DNA from: GYS-P2D sp964414425 | Lineage (GTDB): Bacteria; Bacteroidota; Bacteroidia; Chitinophagales; Saprospiraceae | DNA: 64,000 bases | Reading direction: 5' to 3' | Assembly: GCA_964414425.1 (NCBI GenBank) | Contig: CAYPWL010000001.1 | Coordinates: 124,001-188,000 of the forward strand | Shown: piece after piece, positions 43,580 to 52,229 of the stretch | How the letters are laid out: every line of letters starts with the position of its first letter | How positions within the stretch are numbered: the first letter of the stretch is position 1 | Program-made: the position numbers and the translations under genes | The notes under the pieces: model-generated | What the model saw: only the letters and a program-made list of their open reading frames with translations | Databases searched by the model: none | What the model was told of the DNA's origin: nothing

Positions 43580-43587
43580 CAAAGATA
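43580..43587 (-). promoter_or_regulatory. Candidate -7 element of ychF
   Basis: On the minus strand TATCTTTG is a perfect TAnnTTTG match ending 29 bases before the ychF ATG. It lies 13 bases from the oppositely oriented CATATTTG before the AcpH-like gene, so the two divergent promoters overlap. Confidence 0.45.
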
Positions 43588-43600
43588 TTTTAATCTTACA

Positions 43601-43608
43601 CATATTTG
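43601..43608 (+). promoter_or_regulatory. Candidate -7 element placed for a leaderless acpH mRNA
   Basis: CATATTTG (one mismatch to TAnnTTTG) ends exactly four bases before the ATG at 43613. The spacing equals that at the his leader, the FAD oxidoreductase, the pseudouridine synthase and smc. Confidence 0.4.
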
Positions 43609-43612
43609 GGAT

Positions 43613-44221
43613 ATGAATTACCTCGCCCATTTGTGCTTGTCATTTGATGATCCAGACATTATGTTAGGTAATTTCATAGCTGATAATATTTCCGCGAAAG
43701 AGTCAGCTACACTGTCTGATGATGTATTGAGAGGTGTATACCTACATCGCAAAATAGACTCCTATACAGATAGTCATTCCTCATTTTTACAATCTGTCGA
43801 GCTTTTTAAGGCTAATCATGGTCGCTACGCAACTGTCATTATAGATATTTTGCACGATCACTTTCTATGTCACAACTGGAATGACTTAATGAATCAATCG
43901 TTTCATCAGTTTGAGCAACAGGTATATAGCGAGTTTGAAAGCGCAATTCCGACTTTGTCAGCAGGAAGCCATAAACGTCATGTTCAAAGTCTATTAAAAT
44001 ATCGCTACCTCCATGTATACCAGAGTAAAGATGGCATGTTAGGCGTTATGAAACGTATGGATGTTCGCACACGATTTGAAAGTGATTTCCAAGAAGCCGT
44101 TCATGAGATGTACGAACATTACAATATGCTCAACATCAACTTTATAGAACTGTACACTGGATTGACTGATGCTCTACCAGAGATGTGGCAATCAGTTGTC
44201 GCATCTTATCCCTCAAAATGA
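43613..44221 (+). CDS. acpH: ACP phosphodiesterase-like protein (AcpH, DUF479)
   Basis: This 202-residue helical HD-like protein opens MNYLAHLCLSF, followed by MLGNFIADNI, GVYLHRKIDSYTDSH and IIDILHDHFLCHNW. These contain the Asp and His metal ligands of the AcpH family. The enzyme removes the phosphopantetheine arm of acyl carrier protein. It overlaps the convergent PorT-like gene by 16 bases at the 3' ends. It starts with no room for a ribosome-binding site after its -7 element. Confidence 0.87.
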   Translation: MNYLAHLCLSFDDPDIMLGNFIADNISAKESATLSDDVLRGVYLHRKIDSYTDSHSSFLQSVELFKANHGRYATVIIDILHDHFLCHNWNDLMNQSFHQFEQQVYSEFESAIPTLSAGSHKRHVQSLLKYRYLHVYQSKDGMLGVMKRMDVRTRFESDFQEAVHEMYEHYNMLNINFIELYTGLTDALPEMWQSVVASYPSK

Positions 44222-44949
44222 AAGGAGAAGGTCAACACTCTACTAAGGAGTTTTTCGATGATCGTGGATTCTTCGATCTGATTGTTGAATAAGAGTGTGT
44301 TATTGATTCCTTGCGAGAACTTGATTTCTGGAGATAATATAAAGTAAGGGAAGAAGAACTGCATACCGATACCTGCCTCTATCTGAAAATCATGGGGGTC
44401 GATCTGTATTAAGTTTTCTGATCCACGTGCCATCGAATTGGATGCCACATCGAACGAATAATTTACGCCTGCAACTATATAAGCTCTCTTATCGCGGTAA
44501 GGTGCTGACTTAAATCTTACTAAGAATGGTACATTGACAAAAATGGACTGTATAGTAGACCGTGGAGGCAATGTTCCCATTACACCGTCAGCTGACTGAA
44601 AGTCTAAATGTCTTGTAGCAAATGTAAAGCCTGGCAGTGTCCTAAGATCAAAAAACTCACCAATCTTGTAATTAACAATACCCTGCACATTGAATCCACC
44701 AGCTGGCGCCCCCTGGGCTCTTAAGAAGTTTCTATTGTCGATAAACTCTCGAGAATGGAACACCTGATGCTGAGAACTATTAAAACCCAATGAAATACCG
44801 AAATAGTAATCCTTATTCTTGTAATCGAGGTAGTTATTGCCCTGATTGATTTGTGCTTTGATTGTTGACAAGCAAATCATGCTTATACCTATATACATCA
44901 AGATCCTCTTGAGCTCCACCTTATGCCATGAAAATAACTGCATCATCAC
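44206..44949 (-). CDS. porT: PorT-like outer-membrane beta-barrel protein
   Basis: The product has up to 247 residues with an internal signal peptide (cleavage near STIKAQ). The mature part has alternating beta-strand sequence and the PorT features YYFGISLGFNSSQ, GGFNVQGIVNYKIGEFFDLRTLPG, FVNVPFLVRFKSAPYRDKRAYIVAG and LSPEIKFSQGINN, with an aromatic C-terminus (SFHF). PorT is an accessory outer-membrane protein of the Bacteroidota type IX secretion system. The first codons are uncertain; a later start nearer the signal sequence is possible. Confidence 0.78.
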   Translation of the reverse strand: MMMQLFSWHKVELKRILMYIGISMICLSTIKAQINQGNNYLDYKNKDYYFGISLGFNSSQHQVFHSREFIDNRNFLRAQGAPAGGFNVQGIVNYKIGEFFDLRTLPGFTFATRHLDFQSADGVMGTLPPRSTIQSIFVNVPFLVRFKSAPYRDKRAYIVAGVNYSFDVASNSMARGSENLIQIDPHDFQIEAGIGMQFFFPYFILSPEIKFSQGINNTLLFNNQIEESTIIEKLLSRVLTFSFHFEG

Positions 44950-45099
44950 GAGAATGAACTACTCAATTTCCGAAATATTGTAGTTGTAGATCAATAAAAC
45001 TGAATTGTAATAGTGAAAGCGGCATTGAGGTGAAAAAATATTGACATTGACATAGTGATTATCAATGCTTTAGATATTCTATTTTCCTTAATAAATGCG

Positions 45100-45107
45100 T
45101 ATTTTTG
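45100..45107 (+). promoter_or_regulatory. Candidate -7 element of gyrA
   Basis: TATTTTTG is a perfect TAnnTTTG match 78 bases before the gyrA ATG. No TTTG stands at the usual upstream distance. The remaining 44950-45185 region shows no coding frame or strong hairpin. Confidence 0.4.
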
Positions 45108-45185
45108 AAGCCATTTTACACAGCACTGTTTTCTATTAAAATCGTGCTATTTCTTAGAAAACTACATAACCAAAGTTAGTAGCAT

Positions 45186-47657
45186 ATGGCAGAGAATGAA
45201 CGTATAATCCCTATCAATATAGAGGATGAGATGAAGTCGGCATATATCGATTACTCGATGTCAGTAATCGTATCACGTGCACTTCCAGATGTTAGAGATG
45301 GTCTCAAGCCAGTACATCGCCGCATACTTTACGGGATGTCAGATTTAGGTCTTACGATCTCTAAGCCACACAAGAAGTCCGCAAGAATCGTAGGAGAGGT
45401 ATTAGGTAAGTATCACCCGCATGGTGACGGTTCCGTATATGATGCTATGGTGCGTATGGCTCAAGAGTGGAACATGCGCTACCCACTCGTTGATAAGCAA
45501 GGAAACTTTGGTTCGATAGAAGGTGATGGCCCAGCGGCAATGAGATATACTGAGGCTCGTCTGAGCAAACTCAGTGATGAGATCGTAGCAGATCTCAAAA
45601 AGGATACGGTTGACTTTCAGCTGAACTTCGACGACTCTCTGAAGGAGCCAACAGTGATGCCTACTAAGTATCCAAACCTACTCGTTAATGGTGCTACAGG
45701 TATCGCAGTAGGTATGGCTACTAATATGCTTCCACATAACTTAGTTGAGGTCATAGATGGGATAACCGCATTAGTGGATAATCCGGAGCTTGATACGGAC
45801 GGGTTGATGGAATATGTCAAAGGCCCAGATTTCCCTACGGGAGGTATCATCTATGGTACAGAAGGTATCAAAAATGCTTTTGAGACAGGAAGAGGAAGAA
45901 TTGTACTAAGAGGTAAAGTAGAAGTTGAGACTACTCGAACTGGCAGAGACCAGGTTGTCATCACAGAGATACCATTCCAAGTAAACCAACAGAGTCTCGA
46001 AATTAAGATCAAGGATGCTGTTGAGTCTGAAAAGATAAAGGGAATATCTGCCATCCGTAATGAATCAGATCGCCACGGCGTGAGGATCGTCTTAGATCTC
46101 AAAATGGATGCGATAGCTAATGTTGTAATTAGTCAGCTTTACAAATTCACACCATTGCAGACATCATATGGTGTGAACAATGTTGTGTTAGTTAATGGCC
46201 GTCCGCTAACGCTTAATCTGAAACAATTGATGGAGGAGTTCATCAAGTTTAGATTAGAAGTGATCACTCGTAGGACTGAATATGACTTACGTAAAGCCGA
46301 AGAGCGTGCGCATATCTTAGAGGGACTACTCATAGCTCTCGACAATCTGGATGAGGTTATTGCTTTAATCAGAAGCTCCAAAGACGTAGAAACTGCTCGT
46401 GAGGGATTAATGAAATCTTTCAAACTTAGTGAGATCCAGGCAAGAGCCATTCTCGATATGAGATTGATGAAGCTTACCGGCCTTGAGCGTGAGAAGGTTC
46501 AACTCGAGTACGACGAGCTCATGGAGCGTATCAATGATTACAAGGATATATTAGCTAATGAGGGACGCAGAAAGACAATACTCAAGGACGAATTAGCAGA
46601 AGTCAAAGAGACATTTGGCGATGAGCGCCGTACTCAGATCTCTCATGCAGATGGTGAGATATCTATAGAGGATATGATCCCTAATGATGAGGTTGTGATC
46701 ACTATATCGAGTTTTGGCTATATCAAGAGAACTAAAGCTCTGGAATATAAATCCCAAGGCCGAGGAGGACGTGGTTCCAAGGGTAGTAAAACTCGTGATA
46801 CGGACTTTGTTGAACATCTCTTTGTGGCAGACACTCATAACTACTTGCTACTTTTTACAGAGCAGGGTAGGTGTTTCTGGGTAAGAGTATATGAGATACC
46901 CGAAGCTTCGAAGAATGCCTCAGGCCGAGTGCTCCAAAACATCATCGCCTTACCTAAAGACGATAATGTCAAGGGTTATATCATAGTCAAGGATCTGAAG
47001 GATAAAGAGTTCTTAACTGAGCACTACATCATGTTCTGTACTAAGAAAGGTATCATTAAGAAAACGAACCTTGAGGCATTTAGCCGTCCTCGAACTAATG
47101 GTATTAATGCGATTACGATTAATGAAAGCGATCAGCTTCTGGGTGTGAAACTCACAGATGGTGCCAATGATGTGTTCTTAGCCAATCGTGGAGGTCGTGC
47201 AATCAGATTTGATGAAAGCAAGGTCCGAGCTATGGGTCGCAGTGCAGCAGGTGTTAAGGGCATAACCCTTGACAATGATGCCGATGAAGTGGTAGGGATG
47301 GTTTGTATCCCGCAGGATGATATGATGACGAGCATATTCGTAGTGAGTGATGAAGGATTTGGGAAACGCTCAGACAAAGAGGATTATCGTAAGACAAACC
47401 GAGGTGGCAAAGGAGTAAAGACACTCAATGTCACTGATAAGACGGGCGGCGTATTTGCGATAAAAGGAATCTCAGATGATGATGATCTAATTGTAACCAC
47501 TAAGAATGGTATTGTGATTAGAATCAATGCCGCTGAATTCCGGATTATGGGTAGAGCCACTCAAGGTGTGCGGGTTATCAATATTGATAAAAAAGACCAG
47601 ATTGCAGACATCGGTGTAGTTCGAGATGCAAGAGGAGAAAACTCTGAAGAAGAATAA
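45186..47657 (+). CDS. gyrA: DNA gyrase subunit A
   Basis: This 823-residue type IIA topoisomerase subunit has catalytic Tyr121 in AAMRYTEARLS, HPHGDGSVYDAMVRMAQEW around the active-site helix, GATGIAVGMATNMLPHN, and a C-terminal six-bladed DNA-wrapping domain with the GyrA-box QGRGGRG near residue 524. The GyrA box distinguishes it from ParC. In the quinolone-determining region the residue equivalent to E. coli Ser83 is Gly82 (GGT), while the Asp87 equivalent (Asp86) is kept. Length is normal with a short acidic tail. Confidence 0.97.
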   Translation: MAENERIIPINIEDEMKSAYIDYSMSVIVSRALPDVRDGLKPVHRRILYGMSDLGLTISKPHKKSARIVGEVLGKYHPHGDGSVYDAMVRMAQEWNMRYPLVDKQGNFGSIEGDGPAAMRYTEARLSKLSDEIVADLKKDTVDFQLNFDDSLKEPTVMPTKYPNLLVNGATGIAVGMATNMLPHNLVEVIDGITALVDNPELDTDGLMEYVKGPDFPTGGIIYGTEGIKNAFETGRGRIVLRGKVEVETTRTGRDQVVITEIPFQVNQQSLEIKIKDAVESEKIKGISAIRNESDRHGVRIVLDLKMDAIANVVISQLYKFTPLQTSYGVNNVVLVNGRPLTLNLKQLMEEFIKFRLEVITRRTEYDLRKAEERAHILEGLLIALDNLDEVIALIRSSKDVETAREGLMKSFKLSEIQARAILDMRLMKLTGLEREKVQLEYDELMERINDYKDILANEGRRKTILKDELAEVKETFGDERRTQISHADGEISIEDMIPNDEVVITISSFGYIKRTKALEYKSQGRGGRGSKGSKTRDTDFVEHLFVADTHNYLLLFTEQGRCFWVRVYEIPEASKNASGRVLQNIIALPKDDNVKGYIIVKDLKDKEFLTEHYIMFCTKKGIIKKTNLEAFSRPRTNGINAITINESDQLLGVKLTDGANDVFLANRGGRAIRFDESKVRAMGRSAAGVKGITLDNDADEVVGMVCIPQDDMMTSIFVVSDEGFGKRSDKEDYRKTNRGGKGVKTLNVTDKTGGVFAIKGISDDDDLIVTTKNGIVIRINAAEFRIMGRATQGVRVINIDKKDQIADIGVVRDARGENSEEE

Positions 47658-47765
47658 TAGACTTCTTAACATTTCAAAATATTATTTTTAAGTTTTTTTT
47701 AAACCAGTGGCTTGGCATCGTCCCGTCACAACTAAGTAAACAATACTTGTAACAAAATATTACTA

Positions 47766-49058
47766 ATGAAAAGGTTAATCGGAATAGTATTAGTCACCTT
47801 TATGATTGCGCAAACTTCATTTGCTCAAGGTGAGAAAAGCCTTAAAATGGCATCAAAGGCGTTTGGCGAATTTAGCGCAGACCCATTTGGAAACCCAGGA
47901 GCTCTGGACGAAGCGAAGACTCACATCTCTGAGGCATTTAAAGATCAAAAAGTTGCGTCAAGCGCCAAAGCGTGGATAACAAGAGGAGATATCTTCTACA
48001 ACTCGGGAGACGCTCAGTTCAAAGGAAAATTAATCAATCCAGAAGCAGAAATCTCAGATCCTACAGTTGGATTAAGTGCTCTCGAAGCTTATACAAAAGC
48101 TTTAGAGTTGGCCTCTAAAAAAGGAGACATCAAGAAAGCGATGACAGGTCTTCTTCAGACTGAAGAGCTTTTGAATAATTTTGGTATTGATCAGTATCAG
48201 GCACAGAATTATACTGCCGCTTACGATAATTTTGTAGCAGAGATGTCTGCAAGTGAGCTAATAAAGTCAAAGGGTGAAGCCAGTAGACTTGATGCTGAAG
48301 GAGCAATGGCAGAAAAGAAATTCTTTACTGGTCTTACGGCTTATTACGCTGAAGATTATCAGAGCTCTATAGATTACCTATCAGGCGCACTCGATGATAA
48401 TTATAGTGATCCGTCTACGTATCAATTGATCTATGAGTCGCACAAGGCTTTAGGAAATACAGATGCGGGATTACCATTCTTAGAAAAAGGTAGAGCAGAG
48501 TTCCCTGATGACTCAGGATTATTATTCTCTGAGATTAATCACTACTTAGCTTTAGGGGAGTTGAGTAAGATGACTGATAATCTTAAAGAGGCTTTAGCAA
48601 AAGAACCAGATAATCAATCGCTGATCTTAACATTAGGCCAGGTGTATGACCAACTGCAAGTAAAATCGAACGAAGCGGGTGAAACTGACAAGGCTAACGA
48701 ATATTTTGACAATGCCTTAAGTTATTATCAGCTGGCATTAGAGGCGACTCCTGAGAACTTCGATATTAATTATAGTCTTGGAGCACTCTACTATAACAAG
48801 GCCGCTGGATATACTCCAGCGCTTAACGAGGTTGCTAATGACTTCAGTAAAGCTGGTGAAGCGAAGTACAATGAGATCAAGGAGACGATGGCTGGATTAT
48901 TCTCTCAGGCACTGCCGTACTTCTTGAAAGCAGACAGTATCGATGGTTCTGACAGAAATACAATTATCGCACTCAAAGAAATCTTTGCACGTCAAGATAA
49001 TTTTGAGAAATCTAATATCTACAAAGAGAAACTAGAGAATCTCGGAAGTGGAGAATAA
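47766..49058 (+). CDS. Secreted tetratricopeptide-repeat protein
   Basis: This 430-residue protein has a signal peptide (to about residue 20, TSFAQ). Several TPR-like helical hairpins span the rest, for example Q-N-Y-T-A-A-Y-D-N-F, E-D-Y-Q-S-S-I-D-Y-L and A-L-S-Y-Y-Q-L-A-L-E-A-T-P-E-N. Such periplasmic repeat proteins act as binding scaffolds in Bacteroidota envelopes. The partner is unknown. It follows gyrA by 108 bases and is closed by a strong terminator. Confidence 0.82.
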   Translation: MKRLIGIVLVTFMIAQTSFAQGEKSLKMASKAFGEFSADPFGNPGALDEAKTHISEAFKDQKVASSAKAWITRGDIFYNSGDAQFKGKLINPEAEISDPTVGLSALEAYTKALELASKKGDIKKAMTGLLQTEELLNNFGIDQYQAQNYTAAYDNFVAEMSASELIKSKGEASRLDAEGAMAEKKFFTGLTAYYAEDYQSSIDYLSGALDDNYSDPSTYQLIYESHKALGNTDAGLPFLEKGRAEFPDDSGLLFSEINHYLALGELSKMTDNLKEALAKEPDNQSLILTLGQVYDQLQVKSNEAGETDKANEYFDNALSYYQLALEATPENFDINYSLGALYYNKAAGYTPALNEVANDFSKAGEAKYNEIKETMAGLFSQALPYFLKADSIDGSDRNTIIALKEIFARQDNFEKSNIYKEKLENLGSGE

Positions 49059-49081
49059 TAGATTATAATTCAATTTATATC

Positions 49082-49113
49082 AAAGGGGCTGACTATCATC
49101 TGCCCCTTTTTTT
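49082..49113 (+). terminator. Intrinsic terminator after the TPR gene
   Basis: AAAGGGGC (49082-49089) and GCCCCTTT (49102-49109) form an 8-pair stem with a 12-base loop, and a run of seven T ends at 49113. It lies 24 bases after the TPR stop codon and should insulate the downstream SGNH-TRAP unit. Confidence 0.92.
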
Positions 49114-49160
49114 GTGGATTCAATCTTCAATAGTTACATTGTTTGTACAATTTGTTGATT

Positions 49161-49886
49161 ATGCTTAGAAGAGAGTTTTCACATTACCTCGGAACCTTGA
49201 TTGCTGCCAGCCCAATGATACATCTACAAGGTATAGGTGAGGCAGACCATACTACCATTCTATTTCAAGGTGACTCCATTACGGATGGAGGCAGAGATCG
49301 AGGACATTATTATGCCAACTCTATGAGAGGCATGGGCAAAGGCTATGTTGCTCAGGTTGCAACAGAATTACTTGGTGGACATCCCGATAAATCCTTGAAG
49401 ATCTACAACAGAGGTATCAGTGGCCACAAGGTGCATCAACTTCAGGAACGTTGGGTTGATGATTGTCTTAATCTTAAACCGGACATACTCAGTGTTATGA
49501 TCGGGGTCAATGACTACTGGCATACGCTCACACATAGCTATGCTGCTGGACCCGATGTATATAAATCAGATCTATTAGACCTTCTTAATTCTACTAAGAA
49601 GGAGTTACCTAATATCAAGATGATTATCGCAGAACCCTTTTATGTAAGAGGGGGCACGTCAATTAATAATGAGGTATGGAAGGCAGACTTTCCAATCTAT
49701 CAATCGAGCTGTCGAGAGGTAGCCGAAGAGATACAAGCTGCTTTTATTCCGCTACAGTCGATCTTTGATGAAGCGCTAAAAGAATATCCTGTAAAGTACT
49801 GGTGTCCTGATGGAGTGCATCCATCATTGGCTGGATCATATCTCATGTCCGAAGCTTGGTTAGCGGTACTGAAAGAAATGATATGA
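49161..49886 (+). CDS. SGNH/GDSL hydrolase with a Tat-like signal
   Basis: Starting at 49161 gives 241 residues beginning MLRREFSHYLGTLIAASP, a twin-arginine-like signal. The SGNH blocks are FQGDSITDGG (nucleophile Ser39), the RGISGH glycine, MIGVNDYWH (Asn) and CPDGVHPSLAG (Asp-His). The family removes acetyl or other acyl groups, often from sugars. The last four bases overlap the start of the TRAP small subunit gene, so hydrolase and transporter are translationally coupled. This suggests deacylation of the transported compound (inference). Confidence 0.87.
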   Translation: MLRREFSHYLGTLIAASPMIHLQGIGEADHTTILFQGDSITDGGRDRGHYYANSMRGMGKGYVAQVATELLGGHPDKSLKIYNRGISGHKVHQLQERWVDDCLNLKPDILSVMIGVNDYWHTLTHSYAAGPDVYKSDLLDLLNSTKKELPNIKMIIAEPFYVRGGTSINNEVWKADFPIYQSSCREVAEEIQAAFIPLQSIFDEALKEYPVKYWCPDGVHPSLAGSYLMSEAWLAVLKEMI

Positions 49887-50392
49887 AGACGGCGCTCCTA
49901 AAGATGAGCGGTTTCATAGATAGGTCAATTGATCATATCGGGCAGCTTTTTTCATGGATATCCCTTCTCCTCGTATTACTCATCTGCATCGATGTATTTA
50001 TGAGATACTTCTTGAACACATCCAAGATTTGGATGGTAGAGTTGGAGTGGCACCTCTTTTCTGTCCTCTTCTTAATGGGTGCATCTTACACACTGCTGCA
50101 TGACAGACATGTTAGAGTAGATTTGTTTTATGAGAATTATAGCCCCAAAAGAAAAAGAATAGTCAATGCCTTGGGTGTTTTGATATTCATAATACCATGG
50201 TGTCTGATCATACTTACGACCTCATGGGATTATACGCTCAATTCATTTTCATTTCGCGAAGGGTCTCCACAACCAGGTGGGTTACCAGCCAGATATATCG
50301 TTAAGTCATTCATTTTTACAGGATACTTCCTCCTGCTAATTCAGGCGGTATCTGTATTGATTCGTTCAATTGTACCAAACAAATCTGAATAG
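49883..50392 (+). CDS. TRAP transporter small membrane subunit (DctQ-like)
   Basis: This 169-residue protein has four membrane helices and the DctQ pattern: I-D-V-F-M-R-Y-F-L-N-T-S in helix 1, W-M-V-E-L-E-W-H-L-F and then H-D-R-H-V-R-V-D-L-F-Y. It forms the QM complex with the large subunit encoded next. The ATG at 49883 overlaps the SGNH stop by ATGA. An earlier in-frame start would lie within the hydrolase gene. No periplasmic binding protein (DctP) gene accompanies it. Confidence 0.9.
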   Translation: MKTALLKMSGFIDRSIDHIGQLFSWISLLLVLLICIDVFMRYFLNTSKIWMVELEWHLFSVLFLMGASYTLLHDRHVRVDLFYENYSPKRKRIVNALGVLIFIIPWCLIILTTSWDYTLNSFSFREGSPQPGGLPARYIVKSFIFTGYFLLLIQAVSVLIRSIVPNKSE

Positions 50393-51675
50393 TGGCTTGG
50401 ATTGCTTTAATTCTGTTTATCCTCATTTTCATTTGTATTCTTTCAGGTATACAGGTGGCATTTGTCCTTGGTGGACTATCTGTGATCGTAGGATATCTGT
50501 TCATTCCTGACTTTTTTGATCTTCTGCCGCTGCGAGTGATGGGAACCATGCAAAATGTAGTTTTGCTTGCTGTCCCCTTGTTTGTCTTTATGGGATTGAT
50601 GTTAGAAAAATCAGGCTTGGCAGAGAGCATGCTCACCACTATGTCTGCATTGTTCGGTAAAATCAAAGGAGGACTCGCTGTGTCAGTAATTCTCGTTGGT
50701 GCGTTATTAGCTGCATCTACGGGTATCGTTGGAGCGACTGTGGTAACTATGGGACTTATTAGTTTACCTACGATGATTAAGAACAACTATCAGGTTGAGT
50801 TAGCGACAGGTACCATAGTTTCATCTGGTACATTGGGTCAGATCATACCTCCTTCCGTTGTCTTAGTTCTCTTGGGTAGTGTACTCAATGTATCTGTCGG
50901 CGATCTATTCAGAGCGGCATTGTGGCCGGGCGTGATTTTGGTCTTGGCGTATATGGCATACATACTGATCTTGTCATATCTCAGACCAGGAGTAGCTCCT
51001 TTACCTATTAAAAATACCAATTCGCAGATTAGCCTTGTACAAGTGCTCAAGGCCTTTATTTTGCCTCTGCTCCTCATTCTTGCGGTATTAGGATCGATCT
51101 TCACCGGTATTTCGAGTCCTACAGAAGCAGCTGCCGTAGGTGCATTAGGAGCGATCATTTTAACCATAAGCCAAAAACGGTTCAATCTAAAAGTCCTCAA
51201 AGATGTCATGCAGGGTACCACACATCTTACGAGTATGGTATTCTTAATATTGATTGGAGCGACAACCTTTGCTTTGGTATTTAGAGGTTTAGGTGGTGAC
51301 CGCTTTTTGATCGACTTGATTGAAACCTCTAATCTGAGTGGACCTATGTTCCTCGTCCTCGTAATGGTAGTTGTATTCCTTCTTGGATTCTTTATCGATT
51401 TTATTGAAATCATCTTTATAGTCGTACCAGTTGTAGCACCACTTTTCATCGCCTATGAGATGGACCTGATCTGGATTGGAATACTATTAGCACTCAACCT
51501 TCAGACCTCTTTTCTGACACCACCATTTGGCTTTTCCTTGTTTTATCTCAAAGGCGTCTGTCCACCCGAAGTCAAAACCGCCCAGATATACAGAGGCGTG
51601 ATACCATTCCTAATCATCCAAGTCGTCGTCATGGCTCTTGCTATCATTACCCCACATTGGATTGGAATTTTGTAA
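50392..51675 (+). CDS. TRAP transporter large permease subunit (DctM-like)
   Basis: This 427-residue protein has about 12 membrane helices. DctM features include LLAVPLFVFMGLMLEKSG, LAASTGIVGATVVTMGLISLP, GTLGQIIPPSVVLVLLG, ISSPTEAAAVGALGAI and LNLQTSFLTPPFGFSLFYLKGV. It starts at a GTG overlapping the dctQ stop by one base. It drives Na+-coupled uptake of an organic acid delivered by a DctP protein. That protein is not encoded here. Confidence 0.93.
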   Translation: MAWIALILFILIFICILSGIQVAFVLGGLSVIVGYLFIPDFFDLLPLRVMGTMQNVVLLAVPLFVFMGLMLEKSGLAESMLTTMSALFGKIKGGLAVSVILVGALLAASTGIVGATVVTMGLISLPTMIKNNYQVELATGTIVSSGTLGQIIPPSVVLVLLGSVLNVSVGDLFRAALWPGVILVLAYMAYILILSYLRPGVAPLPIKNTNSQISLVQVLKAFILPLLLILAVLGSIFTGISSPTEAAAVGALGAIILTISQKRFNLKVLKDVMQGTTHLTSMVFLILIGATTFALVFRGLGGDRFLIDLIETSNLSGPMFLVLVMVVVFLLGFFIDFIEIIFIVVPVVAPLFIAYEMDLIWIGILLALNLQTSFLTPPFGFSLFYLKGVCPPEVKTAQIYRGVIPFLIIQVVVMALAIITPHWIGIL

Positions 51676-51766
51676 ACTAAGCATTTCATAGTTGAACTCA
51701 TCGATCGTTTTCTTTCGTTGATATAATATTCATATCTGTAGATGGTATGACCTATAACTTGTAGCT

Positions 51767-52225
51767 ATGTTCGATAAAGTCAAAAACTGGTTAGGAATAG
51801 AAGGAGCTAAAATCTCGATTATCAATATCGAAGTTGATAAAGACCTGCAGCTACTATCTGGAAAAGTATCCTTGACCACATCATCAGATCAACATATCCA
51901 CTCTATGATTATCACGGTCAAAGAAAAGTACACACGGGGTCGGAGAAAATCAAAACTCTCCGATGTCTATACTATAGGGAATACAGAGATTCTGATTGAT
52001 GAACTTATCACTGCTGAGGAACCACTGGAGAAAGAGTTTGAAGTGGCTTATCAGATGAAGTTATCATCAGTGGATAGTTTCGGACGAAAGAATCTACTCA
52101 ACAGAGCACTTGCTAAAACTGCCAAGGCGATTAAGAGTGTCAACTCTATATATACCTGTACGGTAGAGCTTAGTATCGAAGGCAATAGATTGAAACCCTA
52201 CGACTCTACTATAGTCAATATTTAG
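51767..52225 (+). CDS. Hypothetical protein, possibly Spo0M/arrestin-like
   Basis: This 152-residue beta-rich protein starts MFDKVKNWLGIEGAKISI and continues with alternating strands such as G-K-V-S-L-T-T-S and S-M-I-I-T-V-K-E-K-Y. The opening 'MF-K-x-x-x-x-x-G-I-G-x-A-K-I' and the strand spacing recall Spo0M-type arrestin folds. The match is loose and the protein is shorter than Spo0M. No enzymatic motif is visible. It stands alone between the TRAP unit and a convergent lipoprotein gene. Confidence 0.5.
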   Translation: MFDKVKNWLGIEGAKISIINIEVDKDLQLLSGKVSLTTSSDQHIHSMIITVKEKYTRGRRKSKLSDVYTIGNTEILIDELITAEEPLEKEFEVAYQMKLSSVDSFGRKNLLNRALAKTAKAIKSVNSIYTCTVELSIEGNRLKPYDSTIVNI

Positions 52226-52229
52226 AAGA

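Noticed and set aside
50838..51449. Long antisense open frame (203 codons) opposite dctM
   Set aside because: It lies wholly inside an intact DctM coding region, has a low-complexity Thr/Lys/Ile composition expected from antisense of hydrophobic codons, and shows no motif.
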